Assembly (NCBI GenBank): GCA_030248135.1
Contig: JASANC010001692.1
Location: 1 to 64,000, forward strand
DNA length: 64,000 nt
Origin: Theristus sp. LFF4_11
Taxonomy: Eukaryota > Nematoda > Chromadorea > Monhysterida > Xyalidae
Direction of reading: 5' to 3'
A program made the translations under genes and the position numbers. The number at the start of each line of letters is the position of its first letter. Position 1 is the stretch's first letter. The notes beneath the pieces are model-generated. The model was not told where the DNA came from. It saw only the letters and a list, made by a program, of their open reading frames with translations, and did not search any database. Below, piece after piece: positions 1 through 11,131 of this stretch.

Positions 1-1870
1 GCAAAGAACAACTTTACATTACAAAAGAAAACAAACCTTTACATTACAAAAGAAAACAAGCATTTAAAATATCGAGAATGCGCCATTGACTTCATACAAA
101 AGAAACAACAACAACATTTAAAAAAAGATCAAAAAGCTGCGCCTTCCGCTTACCACCGACCCACGCCACCGTTACCGTCCAACTGTTATCTGGAAAGCAA
201 GAATAAAAACCATTTTTAATGCGAGCGAATATTCTTATTTGTGAATGCGATGTTGCTTTAATGCGATGTATGCGCTTGTTGAAAGCTGAAAACGAAAGCG
301 TGGAAAATTGTGAGTATAGCGCGGTGTGGTGTGTGGTGTGCATGGGTGACGATGTTACACTGCGTGTGTGTTGCACATGTGTGCCTGTGGACGTGTGAGT
401 GGCAAGGGTACAGTGACGATGTTACAAAAAACCACGAGATTAGAATATACAACATTTCTGTCAGCAATTGCCAAAACACTCGTTAGCATCTTTGCTGTTG
501 TTGTCGTGGTCACTGGTTTTGATGGTGACATCGGCATCGGTCCCACGGTCGCGAAATGTCGACGCCGGTAGCGTGTCTGTGTTTAAGTTTGCAACAATGT
601 ACAGTATGGCCGAATAAATAAGGCGGGATCAGTAAATAAGTATTCTTCATCAAAGGCGGGATCAGTCGCAGACTAGGAGCTGTCTTTTTCAAGAATGCCA
701 AGTTAATTTGCAATTGTGTGTGCAAGGGAGAAAGAATGAACAGAATAGCACGAAGAAGCAATTAGCTTGAAAAAAACACGTCAAATTTGACACACATTTA
801 CTTTTCTGAACGTCTTTGTTCTTTCATTCAAATTTCGCGCGCTCCTTCCACCCTGAAACAAGCTGCCATGTTTAATCGGCCATACCGTACAGTAGATAAA
901 TTCAAAATTTAAAGAAAAAACGCTGTGGTACGCGTCGCATTACTGTTCACGTTGAAGAAATGTCTCTGAACTCGTGTCTCACGTGGTGTCCTGTGACGCC
1001 GCGTGTCGCGAAAATAATATTTATTTTTTAATTAATTTTCCGGAACCGCCGCGGGACACGGACGAGGCTCGGGACACGCCACTGGATACGAGTTCGAACA
1101 TTTTTGTGACATCAGTGCAGTGCAGGCCAAAACAAGAAAAACATACACGGGTTCAGAAATGTGCGGCAAACACCAAACACTGAACTTCGTATGTCTGAAT
1201 AATGCATGTAGATGTCTGGTCTGGATTTGCAAATCACCCAAGGCTCTTCTTTCCTTTCTTCCGTGCCATGCCAAACGAAATCAAAGTTTGCGTTGATAAT
1301 TTAATTTTTTTTTTGCAAAAACACGCCAAACTGTTGTTCGATCCATGGTGGCGCGCCTCCCCGCTTTGCGGCCAATCCGGCTCTTATCAGCTGAAATGAC
1401 GTAATTTTATGTTCCACAATAGTTCAGCGAACAAATTCGGAACGCAAGTAAACGAGACAGTGATTTCCGGTTCCTTTTTTTTCTTTGAGTTCGTTTATTT
1501 CTGCGATGGCGTGTTCTCAGACTTCCATCAAGCTTTATGAAGACTGGTACATTTATTTCTTGTATTTCTGTGTTTTCATCATCTTGCAAACAGATTATAG
1601 ACGTAACAGTTCACTGTGTTTCATTCATTGTGGTTGGTTTTTCTAAAACATGAACGTCTTAGAGCGCGTGCGAAATGCAATTTGGTGCTATATGCAGCAA
1701 CGAAGAGACGTGAGAAAACAGGTAAACTAGCATCAGCACACACGGTGAAATTTTGCACCGATCTAAAGTTACACAGACGCTTAGGTATGTAAGTATCGAA
1801 GTTCAGCAAAATTGATAATGCTGTTGAAGGGTTGTTGTCGGCAATCGAAAAGTGACTACTATACTTCTGG
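1..1870. other. No gene recognised; AT-rich upstream region
   Basis: I see no exon with recognisable homology here. The open frames are short, overlap on both strands and contain GT/AC-rich simple sequence around 300-420. A short direct repeat of GGCGGGATCAGT occurs near 623 and 656. Upstream exons of the first globin gene could lie here, but none can be tied to it by phase and similarity. Confidence 0.5.
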
Positions 1871-1874
1871 CCTA

Positions 1875-2126
1875 CCCTGTATTGCGAGTGCGCGGTCTTC
1901 AGGCCAGCACTTCTGGTCCACCCTGTATTGCGAGTGCGCGGTCTTCAGACCAGCACTTCTGGTCCACCCTGTATTGCGAGTGCGCGGTCTTCAGGCCAGC
2001 ACTTCTGGTCCACCCTGTATTGCGAGTGCGCGGTCTTCAGACCATCACTTCTGGCACACCCTGTATTGCGAGTACGCGGTCTTCAGACCAGCACTTCTGA
2101 TCCACCACTGTTTTGCGAGTCTTCAG
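1875..2126 (+). repeat. 46-bp tandem minisatellite next to globin exon
   Basis: Units begin with CCCTGTATTGCGAGTGCG at 1875, 1921, 1967, 2013 and 2059, an exact 46-bp period, with a decayed unit from about 2105. Each unit contains GGTCTTCAG, which resembles a 3' splice site. The unit has no stop codon in the + frames, so long meaningless open frames run through it. 46 is not a multiple of 3, so the three frames are used in turn. It directly precedes the first globin exon. Confidence 0.9.
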
Positions 2127-2141
2127 ACCGGGACTTTACAG

Positions 2142-3814
2142 CATTGGGACACCGACTACCGGCGAGCGCCGTTCATCGAGGAGACGTGGTGGGAGCCGAA
2201 CGAGCGCGAGATCCGCGTCATCCGCGCCGCGTGGTCGCACGACTTTCGATTTCAGCGCAAGTTCGCCGTCGACGTGCTCGCGCACATGTACGAGCGGCTG
2301 CCGGAGCGGCGGCGGCTGTTTCCGGACATCTGGCACCACGGACGCCGCTGGCGCTCCTGTGGCGCGTTCACAGGTGAGAATTATACGGACGGTTTTTTTA
2401 ATTTTCGTGGTCGCACACACGCTACACAAACAGGGTGCGCAGTCACACTACACGCAGAGCATTTTTTGTATTTTGGGTCTCCGAACTACATGCTGCTCAT
2501 GCAGTTTTATTGGAGTTTCCTGCTTTTTCGCAAAATAAACTGGAATGGAATTGGTATCATGCACTGCACTACGTTTAGCCAAGCCACTGCTTCGAAAATT
2601 GCACTGGTTGCGGTGCAGGATGCAAAACAGATTTTCTTCATGTCAATCGGCATTTCCAACTGCCGAAGCGAGTTTCGCCCGTCTCCATGATTCATGACAC
2701 AAACAACAAACAGGCCAACATATTGTTCACCACATTGTTGAGCTGATTATCTCCATGTTAATCGTCGTTTCGAAAAAAAATCTTCTGAGCAACAATCATC
2801 GCAAGTTGCAATTAATCGTGTTTCCCCTTCATCAGGTTTGGCGGCACGCATCCAGCAAGTGATCACTAGAACCGTCAATCACCTCGAGTCGTCGAGTCGC
2901 GTCGAGCAATATTTGCTCGAAGTACAACGTTTTTTCTTGTACCTAATCGTTTTTTTTTCAAGCGAATATTGGTATACTTCTGAGAAAAACGGAGAACTTG
3001 CAAAGAACCACCTGTGAAGCAGCGCAAGATTTGTTTAGTGGTACCACCACTTGCTGTACAACCACTCCAAGATTCTCAGTGATATCGTGTCAAAATCGAA
3101 CATCAAGACAAACTACTGTGGATAATAGGAGTTTGGCAGCGGTGTGCTGCTCCTTGTATGTTTTTTGTGCAGCTTTGTTTCTTAGCGCCAGTTCTCACCA
3201 GCACAATCACCATTTGCAAGATCGGCGGCACCCACTGCCGCTACCTGTCGCGCGGCTTCCGCGTCGCCTATTGGGAGCTGTTCAAGTCGGCCATCCAACA
3301 GGCGATCGGTGCTCGCATCGACGCCGGCACGTTTGGACGCTCGTTCAACACTGCGTAACGCCAGGGGCCAGTTTAATAAAAGCTTAGCAGTTCAACGGTA
3401 CTACGAAATCCTAAAACCACACATTTCCATTTTCCAACTTTACCTTGAAGAGCAGACAGACATTGGAGAATCAGTTTGCGTGAAAAAAAAACGGAACTGT
3501 GTGATTGATGCTTCATGATGTTATTGTGGGGCTCAGTGGTGTAGCACTATTGGACTCCTAACGCGGCATTCATTAAACAGTACTTAGTGACCCGTAGCTG
3601 TGTTGAAACATAGCTACGCGGTCACTAAATACTGCTTCATGAATGCAGCTTGAAGGTTTTATAAAACTGGCCCCAGGAAGTGCTGGAGCTGTGGGGCTGC
3701 CTGGCCGTGTTCATGGTGCGCCGTATGTTCGTCGGCTTCTGCGACGTGTTCGCCGTGTTTGACTCGTACTGCGAGCAACAGGTGATGCAGGCGATCACGA
3801 TGAGTCAACGGTGA
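2142..3814 (+). CDS. Globin-like gene 1, probably disrupted
   Basis: Four coding blocks resemble the two downstream globins. Exon 1 is about 2142-2373 (WWEP start motif, helices A to C, then RWRS), exon 2 is 2836-2921 (helix E to F), exon 3 is 3221-3354 (GGTH with the proximal F8 His, then YWELFK), and the last block is 3677-3814 (ELWGCLAVFMVRRMF, helix H, stop TGA). The first three join in phase. Aligned with its paralogs, B10 is Leu and distal E7 is Leu, so the heme pocket is atypical. The last two blocks are separated by a palindromic MITE (3360-3676), and no canonical donor/acceptor pair rejoins them in frame without losing about 16 residues. The paralogs have no intron there. The 5' end is unresolved: several AG sites of the 46-bp repeat could serve and no starting Met is evident. 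It is a pseudogene or a gene with an altered C-terminus. Confidence 0.6.
3360..3676. mobile_element. Palindromic MITE inside globin gene 1
   Basis: The left end GGGGCCAGTTT(A)ATAAAA at about 3364 is mirrored by TTTTATAAAACTGGCCCC ending near 3674. Inside, 3566-3603 and 3610-3648 form a second inverted repeat around GTAGCT, reading roughly GCATTCATGAAGCAGTATTTAGTGACC in rearranged halves. A relative of this inner hairpin occurs at 45388-45455. The element lies where the paralogous globins have continuous coding sequence. No clear target duplication is visible. Confidence 0.75.
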
Positions 3815-5856
3815 AGACGCAGGATGAATGAACAGAACGCAAACAGTCGTATCGACCAAGTCTGTATCTGGAGCGAACGGAAACAATCTGTCGTTACGGA
3901 GAAAAGTGTGTTCCGTTGTATTGGTTTTGGCTTTATTGTTGGTTACATTACTTTGATGATACCATTGTTGGTTCCATTGAAAGTACCTTACATTCGATTT
4001 ATTGGTTTCATTCAAAAAAAATTGGTTGAAAAAATCACAGTTAGCTAAATTTTTTAATGGAACCAACAACGGAAGCGAGAGGCACATCGGAAAAGCTGAG
4101 TTTTCAAAACTCTTTTGTTGTGACTTTTAACTGCGATGATTTTTAAAGTCATCGTCTGCTTGTGCTTGTTTCATTAAATAATTGTCGTATGCTTCAACTA
4201 ATTTTCTTCGCATCCGCATATGTTTCTTTCTTCTTAATTTTTCGAATGTCTTCGTGTATTTGTTTTTCATCAGAAAATTGAAGCGCCACATCATGGCCGA
4301 ATGGCATGAAACGTGATATTTTCTATAAATCGTCTCTGTTTTCTCTGACTTGCGGCTTCTTCATGAGGCGCAATAAAAAACATGTGGACATTTCGTTAGA
4401 AAACCGAAAAAAACGTCTGTCGGTCATAGAAATAACATCGTGCTACTGTCATTCAGTCAGACGAAAAAACTGAACAAGAAAACGACTGACAAGAAAAAGT
4501 CATCGGAACTGCGCGGCTGTCAGGTGATAAGCGGCATCACATGGAAAGAACACGGATATCGAAAGGATATGAGCATTGACAAGATGTGCGGCGTTTAGTT
4601 TTTTTTCCGTTTTTATAGCATTTTTGTCGTCCCTGTCACGGGCGAAATGAGGAAAAAGGGAAGACATAAAACCGCTGAAAGCAAAACCTGCGTTCGTCTG
4701 TTCGCATCCGATCCGTGGGCCCCATCGTTAAATTGCGGCCGCTGCGACACGCACACTTGTACAATAATGCGCACTTTTATTTGCTGCGTGTGCGGCGACA
4801 GACTATTATCTTTCATTTTGGTCCCGGTTCTCTATGCCTTTGCACACAGGGATAGGAAAAACGTTTCAAGAATCCGCGGGAATTCAAAATTGGGTTACGG
4901 TAGCTGACGAAAGACGTCGGATGACGTCATGCGTCTGGTTTGGTGTCCGGCTTTTCCCCAACGCGTGAAACTTTTGTGCACGCGGTCTTCCTGTAACGAT
5001 AATACAGTGATTATATACAGTTTACGCTCGCGCTCTTGCAGTTTTTCGCGCAATGTCACGTTTGTTGCGAAATGCCACCGTGCCGTGCGACGGTTGGATG
5101 GAAGAATGATGCGATGCTTTGATAGTGATATTAGCTTGCTGTTGCGCCGGGTCGTGTGTGTGTGTGTCTGTGTTAGCAATCACACGCAATATATTCCAAC
5201 AGATAACAACGCATGAGCAAAGCAATACACATGCATGATGGACACAATGTGCAAGCCGCCACCCGTTTTGTGAAGTCACATGTAGTCTTTGCCGTGTCGG
5301 CTGGCATTCAATCGCGGTCGTGTGTCAAAGTGTCTCGCCGTATGTTGATTGTGTTTTTCGATGGCTGACTGCTGCCTGTTATTTATTTTCGCATATCGCT
5401 TTGGAGAGAGTACATGATATGCTCTTCTGCGATTTTTTCGACCGATATACCGAAAGCGCGGCAGCGCAAAGTTAATCAACGCGCACTCATGGAAGACACG
5501 CGCGCTAGCGATCCGCTTGTGTATGGTGTTCTTCGAATCTTGCCTGATATTGCATCAATCGGCGGACGAAAAACGATCAAGCATCTCATGCTGCTTGTTG
5601 AGAGTTGTTGTTTACCCACTCATTCAGATCGTCAAGCCAATCATACAGAAGCAACGTTCTGGTTCCTTGTCCCAGAACTAGAAACCGCGTTTTCATGCTT
5701 TTGTTCCGAGGAACTTTTCAAACGGAACTGTTCCAACAGTTCAACAATATTGAAAGCTGCAATAATCGTCCAGTTAATCAGATCTAGTAGAAGCTGAAAG
5801 ACTCAAAGCTGCTATTTTTAGACCGAAGATTTCACGACAATTTTCCGTTGCAAAGC
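3815..5856. other. Intergenic region between globin genes 1 and 2
   Basis: About 2 kb with no exon I can recognise. Short open frames around 4647-4907 and 5414-5797 have no family resemblance and are matched by frames on the opposite strand. There is a short GT run near 5156-5170. Nothing else is supported. Confidence 0.5.
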
Positions 5857-6932
5857 ATGGAGAAACTTCGGAATCTTGCTAATCGGGTGCTCAGGCGAAA
5901 AGAGAACACCGAAGGTCAATGGGACCCGGACGCTGAACAGTTGTCCTTTGTGCAGACAGTGCCGTGGGAGCCGAATGCAGCCGAAATCGAGCTGCTCCGT
6001 CGATCCTGGTCAAATGAGCCGGAATTCTTAAATCAATTCGGCCTAGACGTCTACGCGCACGTCTTTGAGCGGCACCCGCCAATTGCGTTGCTGTTTCACG
6101 CGATCAAAAAGTGAGTGCCAGTTTTTTTGTTGCCTGCGGTCAACCGAACTTGTGAGTTCAGTTTAAGGTTTTTTTAAATTGAATTTCCCACGCCCAATCA
6201 AGTCTCACCAATTGATTTGCTGCAGTGTTCACATGAGGTTAAGATTCGGTGGAAACAGCGGACTCACTGGGAATGTCCACTGAACAAACAACTATACAAG
6301 ACAGCAGAACAAAATTGTTCTGCAGAACGCAAAATTGTTTATGTAATTGTTCAGCAGACGTTCTCCGTGTTATCGGAGCACAATAGTAAATTTTTATGTT
6401 GTGTCAAAATTATCTGACGAGAATCTTTTACATCCAATTCTGTTTCCGTTTTGCTTCCAGAAAACCGAAACGCTGGCGGTCGAGCGAGCAGTTCGCGCAG
6501 CACGCGCGCAAGTTCACCGAGGTGCTCGTGTACACGCTGCGCAACCTCGAGAACATGTGCGAGGTGGAGCAGTTCCTGCATGAGCTCGGCGTCACGCACG
6601 CCGCGATGTCGCTGCCGGGCTTTCGGATCGCCTATTGGGAGCTGTTCAAGGACGCGATTTTTGTGACGATCCGCGCGCACGTGAGCGAACTGGACGATTT
6701 GACGAGCGACGAGAAGCCGATGGTGTTGGTCTATTGGAATCATCTCGCCGAGTTTATCGCGCAGAAAATGTTCTACGGATTCAGCGAGGGCGTGATCATC
6801 GAGCGACGCCGCACGCAGCAGGCTAATCAGCGACCCCCGATTTCGTTGTTTCGACGCGGCGAGCGACGCCTGCAGTTTGACGCGTCGCCGAAGAAGGCCA
6901 AGACGAAGGCGAAGGCGCCCGATGGGAAATGA
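5857..6932 (+). CDS. Globin gene 2 (intact, 241 aa)
   Basis: Oxygen or other ligand-binding heme protein of the globin fold. Two exons, 5857-6110 and 6461-6932, join in phase 2 (AA|A = Lys) through GTGAGT and TTGCTTCCAG. The start ATG at 5857 gives MEKLR, like MGKLR of globin 3. Helix A carries LLRRSWS; helix B reads GLDVYAHVF, so B10 is Tyr; helix E reads FAQHARKF, so E7 is His; the proximal F8 His is in LGVTH; helices G and H are YWELFKDAI and YWNHLAEFIAQKMF. The globin core is extended at the N-terminus (about 35 residues) and by a basic C-terminal tail ending KAPDGK. This is longer than a minimal globin of about 150 residues. It is a tandem paralog of globin 3 with the same intron position. 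The closest named ortholog is not known to me. Confidence 0.9.
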
Positions 6933-8278
6933 CAAAAGATGTTCAAGTGTTGACCAAATTGAGTTTGAAAGAATTTGAGAATTGAGCATTCAGAAGTTTA
7001 TTCCAAACTCAACGCGCTCAAAGGCGGCACCACACATCGAAAATTTATTTTGTAACCTTTCGGTCTTTTCTGTAACCAAAAAGTTCTAGCCGGTTTTTGC
7101 CAGCCAATCGCGCGCACTTGAGTGACGGCAAGAAAGCACAGCTACAAAAATGAAAAGAACTCTGCGTCTCGTTCGCAAATTTATGCACCCACCAGTTTTT
7201 TGTGATTATTTTTTTCGCATGTGCAGTGTACAAAAATGATTTATCGAGAACTAAACAGCAATAAAATTACATACATATGTGAGGAATTCTCTGGGACAAC
7301 AAAGTGAACCATACATTTATCATATCTTCCGTTCTTATGGAAACTCGCTGACAGTGGAAGAAAGTGATTCTATGTTTCGGGCTAAAATTCGCAGCAGAAA
7401 ACAGCCTTTTTTTGCGCGAGTTTATCATATTTTGGACCACACAGCCTCCGCGCGACTGTTCAACCGTGACGAATAAACCCCGTTTGTTTGTCAAATGATC
7501 CAACGCGCCAATGTCAAGGGCGTGCGTGGCTTCAACAGAACAACGCACAGAAACACCAAAAAAATCACATTCAAACCGAAAACTGCTTTCCATAAACTTG
7601 TAAACAACAACAGTATTCCAGAAAAACTGGAATATTCCGCTTATTTTGTGCACACATGGTGGCGAGCGCGAGAGAGTTGGCGGACTTCTGATTGCGAGCT
7701 TGGCGGAATTCTGATTGCGCTTCCGCGCGCGCGCGTAACAAGTGACGCAAATATAAGTGCGTGGGAGCGGAGGGCGTGCTTTGTGGAAATCTGCTCTCAT
7801 GCGTTTAGTGTTTGCTTGTGCTTCCCCGACATCCATCCCCTGGCGGTAAGCGCGCTCGTTTGTCCGAATGCAGAAAGCTGCACTGCGCTCATCCTCTCGG
7901 GAATCGCGAAGATGCGTGCTCGCCTCGCCTTTGTCATTGTCCTCTGCACCCCGGCACACATTAGTTTGACTTTTCGGAGTGTTGCGCTGCACGTTTCTAG
8001 TCATAACATAATTTTTCTGCATTGTTTGGCCTTTGAGTGCACCATCTGACTAAAAATGCATCTACACTTTCTTATAGGACAACGAAAACGAGATTCTGTA
8101 AAGTATCGAAATGATTATTTATCGGCTGATCTTGGTGGTTCCGCCGGTCTGCTCTGGTACAAACGTCTGTAGAGACAGTTGACCTCCATTACACACACAC
8201 ACAGCCGACAAACAATAAACATATTCTGCAAACCAACTTGGATTCTGATGCACCCAAAAACGCGGTCAATATAAAAAA
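6933..8278. other. Intergenic region between globin genes 2 and 3
   Basis: Contains overlapping long open frames on both strands (7267-8022 minus, 7495-8049 plus) without family resemblance, which suggests compositional openness. A poly(A) signal-like AATAAA lies at about 7260 and may end globin 2. A TATA-like ATATAAG lies near 7751, upstream of globin 3, but is too far from the ATG to assign. Confidence 0.4.
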
Positions 8279-9522
8279 ATGGGCAAGCTACGCGAACTGA
8301 TCCGACGTAAATTTCGCCGCGGCGCGCGAAACGACGCCGATGAACGCAACAACGAATCGTCGCCGGCACTGGTCGGCCCACCAGAGACGGGTCTGATGAC
8401 TCCGACAGTTCTGCAACGGGACGACGATCAACAGCCGAAGCCGCCGTTTCAGGACGAAGTCTGGTGGGAACCGACGCCGAGCGACATCGAAACGCTTCGA
8501 CGATCGTGGAGCGACGAACCGGACTTTCAACGGGAACTCGGCATCGCGATCTACGCGCACATCTTCGACAGTGAACCGGACGTGCAGAAGCTGTTCCCGA
8601 AGGTGTACAAGTGAGTGGGCGGCGTATTGCAGGGAAACACGGGGCATGGTGGGGTGGGTGCAGTGCACACAGCACAGTAAAAGTCGGAGCAGATTTTAAG
8701 AGACACCGAAAATCAGTTCCGGAGAAAACTAAACAGGAAAAAAATCCGTGCGATGCCCGATTTTTAGCCCACTAATGCGTAACTTGCAAAAGCTCACACT
8801 TTCAATTTTCGGTTCACACCGGCTTCAGTGGTTCCCGTTGGGGCCTCTGATATTAAAGAATGAAATGCGCGAACGCCAATGATTTTTGTTGTTTTGCCCG
8901 TATGAATGCAACAAACAGAAAACAACATCAAAAAACTGTGCAGCAATAATTGCGCAGAAAAACCAAAATAAAAAACCAAGTAGAGCAAAATGCATGCAAC
9001 AGTGCAACAAGTCGTGCCCACTGTGCCTCCGCCTCTTCTGTTGTTGACACTGCTGACCGATCGTACAGACGCTAAATTTCCCGCACCATTTCCAGAGCGG
9101 GCAAAAACTGGCGCAACACGATCGAGTTCGAAGAGCAGACGCAGATGTTCGTCGACGTCATCGACCGCGCGCTGTACCTGCTCGACCAGCTGAACGATCT
9201 GAACGCCTACCTCGACGACGTCGGCGTACGCCATGTGCGATTCGCCGAACGCGGCTTCCGCAGCAAGTACTGGGAGATCTTCAAGGACGCGATGGTCGCC
9301 GCGGTGACGGAGCAGCTGCAGGCGGGTGTATACGTGCACGTGCGCGAGAACGATCGTATCGCAACAATCGCGCTCTGGGACCACCTGGCCGTTTATATGA
9401 CGCGTCGCATGTTCGCCGGTTTCTGCCGCGAGATCGTGAAGAAACAGGCGACACTCGAGGCGATGTCACCGCGCAAGCCGAAGATCATCAAGAAACTGGA
9501 GAAACGATTGGAGGGCAAATGA
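8279..9522 (+). CDS. Globin gene 3 (intact, 252 aa, Tyr-B10/Gln-E7)
   Basis: Heme-binding globin of two exons, 8279-8610 and 9096-9522, joined in phase 2 (AA|A = Lys). The start ATG at 8279 gives MGKLRELIRRKFRR, then about 40 polar residues, then the WWEP motif shared with globin 1. Helix A is LRRSWSDEPDF; helix B is GIAIYAHIF, with Tyr at B10; helix E is FEEQTQMF, with Gln at E7; the proximal F8 His is in VGVRHVRF; helices G and H are YWEIFKDAM and LWDHLAVYMTRRMF. The tail is basic and ends KRLEGK. A Tyr-B10/Gln-E7 pair is the pocket known from very high oxygen affinity nematode hemoglobins such as Ascaris. That this protein binds oxygen tightly is inference. There is no signal peptide, so it is likely intracellular. 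Confidence 0.92.
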
Positions 9523-11131
9523 TGTTACTGTACGATGGCACGATGGAATCGCACGAACTCAACTTTGAAGTTGAGTGATTTTGAGCAGACACGACCCAGA
9601 CGTTTGTGAACATATGTTGTCTTTGTGGATCACGCTAGAAAAATCCGGTGTGCTAAGGTCGGTGAGTTGGTAATTAAGTGAAAAAACGAACTGGTCATTT
9701 AGACTTGTCGTGCTTTGTGAGAAAAGATGATTTGGGTGATGAAGAAGATGTTTCAAGGACGGCAACCGATTTGAAATTTAATCAGAAACGATGATTTCGT
9801 CAGTTCATTTTTTCACTTAGCGACCGATTCACCAATCACTTCAATGATCATTTCATATCGACGACCCTTTCACGCAGCAACGCGCCGATTTTTTATAGCG
9901 AGATCAGTAATCTGTTTTGCAAAGCACGGTTTATTTTCTAAGGTTTAGACTTCATGATTTTTTGCGCTGATAATTGTCGTTGTCTTGATTGATTTCATTA
10001 GTTTATGGTGAAAATAAATAGTACAGGTTCTGGTTTCGTTTGAATTTTTAAAAAATTCAGAAATGTCAGGTTTAAAAGATTGTCTCAACTCCTGTCACAA
10101 AACCTCAGTCCAAGTCTGTCCAGAACTCCAGGAAAGCCTCCGACAGCATCTGTGTGGTAAGCGTGGCTGACCATTCAGTTTTGTTTAAAAAAACAGGACA
10201 ACTTTGGGAGTAGGCAGGGTCACGTTTTGCGAACAGGCCATGTTTTGGGCAAGGGAACCGATTTTTTAGCATGAAATTGGTCGAAAAGTTTTTTTGTTTT
10301 CATTGACCTCAGAGCTCAGCTGCACTTTTGCGAATGCAAGTGCGGCCCGGCCCACTACTATTCTAACATCCTGAATGTCGAAGTTTAAGGAGCCCAGAGA
10401 TTATTTGAACGAGCATGCTATCGTGACTCACACTGATGAAGTAATACAAATAAAATCACAATCATCATTACACTACATTGTACCCCTTGTGAAAACCATC
10501 AAAAAGCCCCAAAACATGAACCGTTGACCAGAATTATACTTTGCATTTGCACCCACACACACACCCACAGGAAATTATAAAAAAAACTAAAAAAACTTGA
10601 AAAAAAACGATCAGAGTTGAATAATAAAAGGTTCTCACGATCGAAAGTTCATGTGACTGACGATGGCACGGATCAAAATCTGTGTGGTCATGCTCATGCG
10701 GGCGTTTTACGAATCAAATACCCAAGCTTGAATCTGCGGATACGTCTGTACGATCTGTATCTGTGTATTTGTGAAGCAGTTTTGTGCCTACTTTCCAAGG
10801 CGCATTCAAGTTTTCACATTTCTCTGTCATTGAAAAACTCAACAGCGAAGAAACAAAAGTTAAATAAAAACCGCATTCAAACGGATCTAAGCAACAAACC
10901 AACCAATTTGTGTGGTTTGAATACTTTGAATGCTGTTTCCAACTATTGTACATGATGTTCTCAGCTGGAATTGTATAACTTTCATTGTCATTCATATTTT
11001 ACCTTTATGCGCAGAGAGCGCGCTTTTCTCCGGATATATGTACCTGCTGCTGTTAGTTTTAGAACTTTTTTTTACCAAAAAGTGAAAAAATAACAAAAAA
11101 TAAAATACCTAACATTCCGAAAAACGGAATT
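9523..11131. other. Intergenic region after globin 3
   Basis: About 1.6 kb, AT-rich, with no exon recognised. AATAAA near 10013 is a possible distal poly(A) signal for globin 3. A short ACACACACCC run lies near 10553-10568. Confidence 0.5.

Noticed and set aside
1812..2690. A 292-residue open frame with a repeated Cys/Arg-rich peptide fused to globin
   Set aside because: The repetitive part is the 46-bp minisatellite, open in all + frames by composition, and the frame continues past the globin donor into intron sequence. Only the globin segment is kept.
7267..8049. Overlapping long frames (251 aa on -, 184 aa on +) upstream of globin 3
   Set aside because: Open on both strands, no domain resemblance, no splice partners; likely chance openness.
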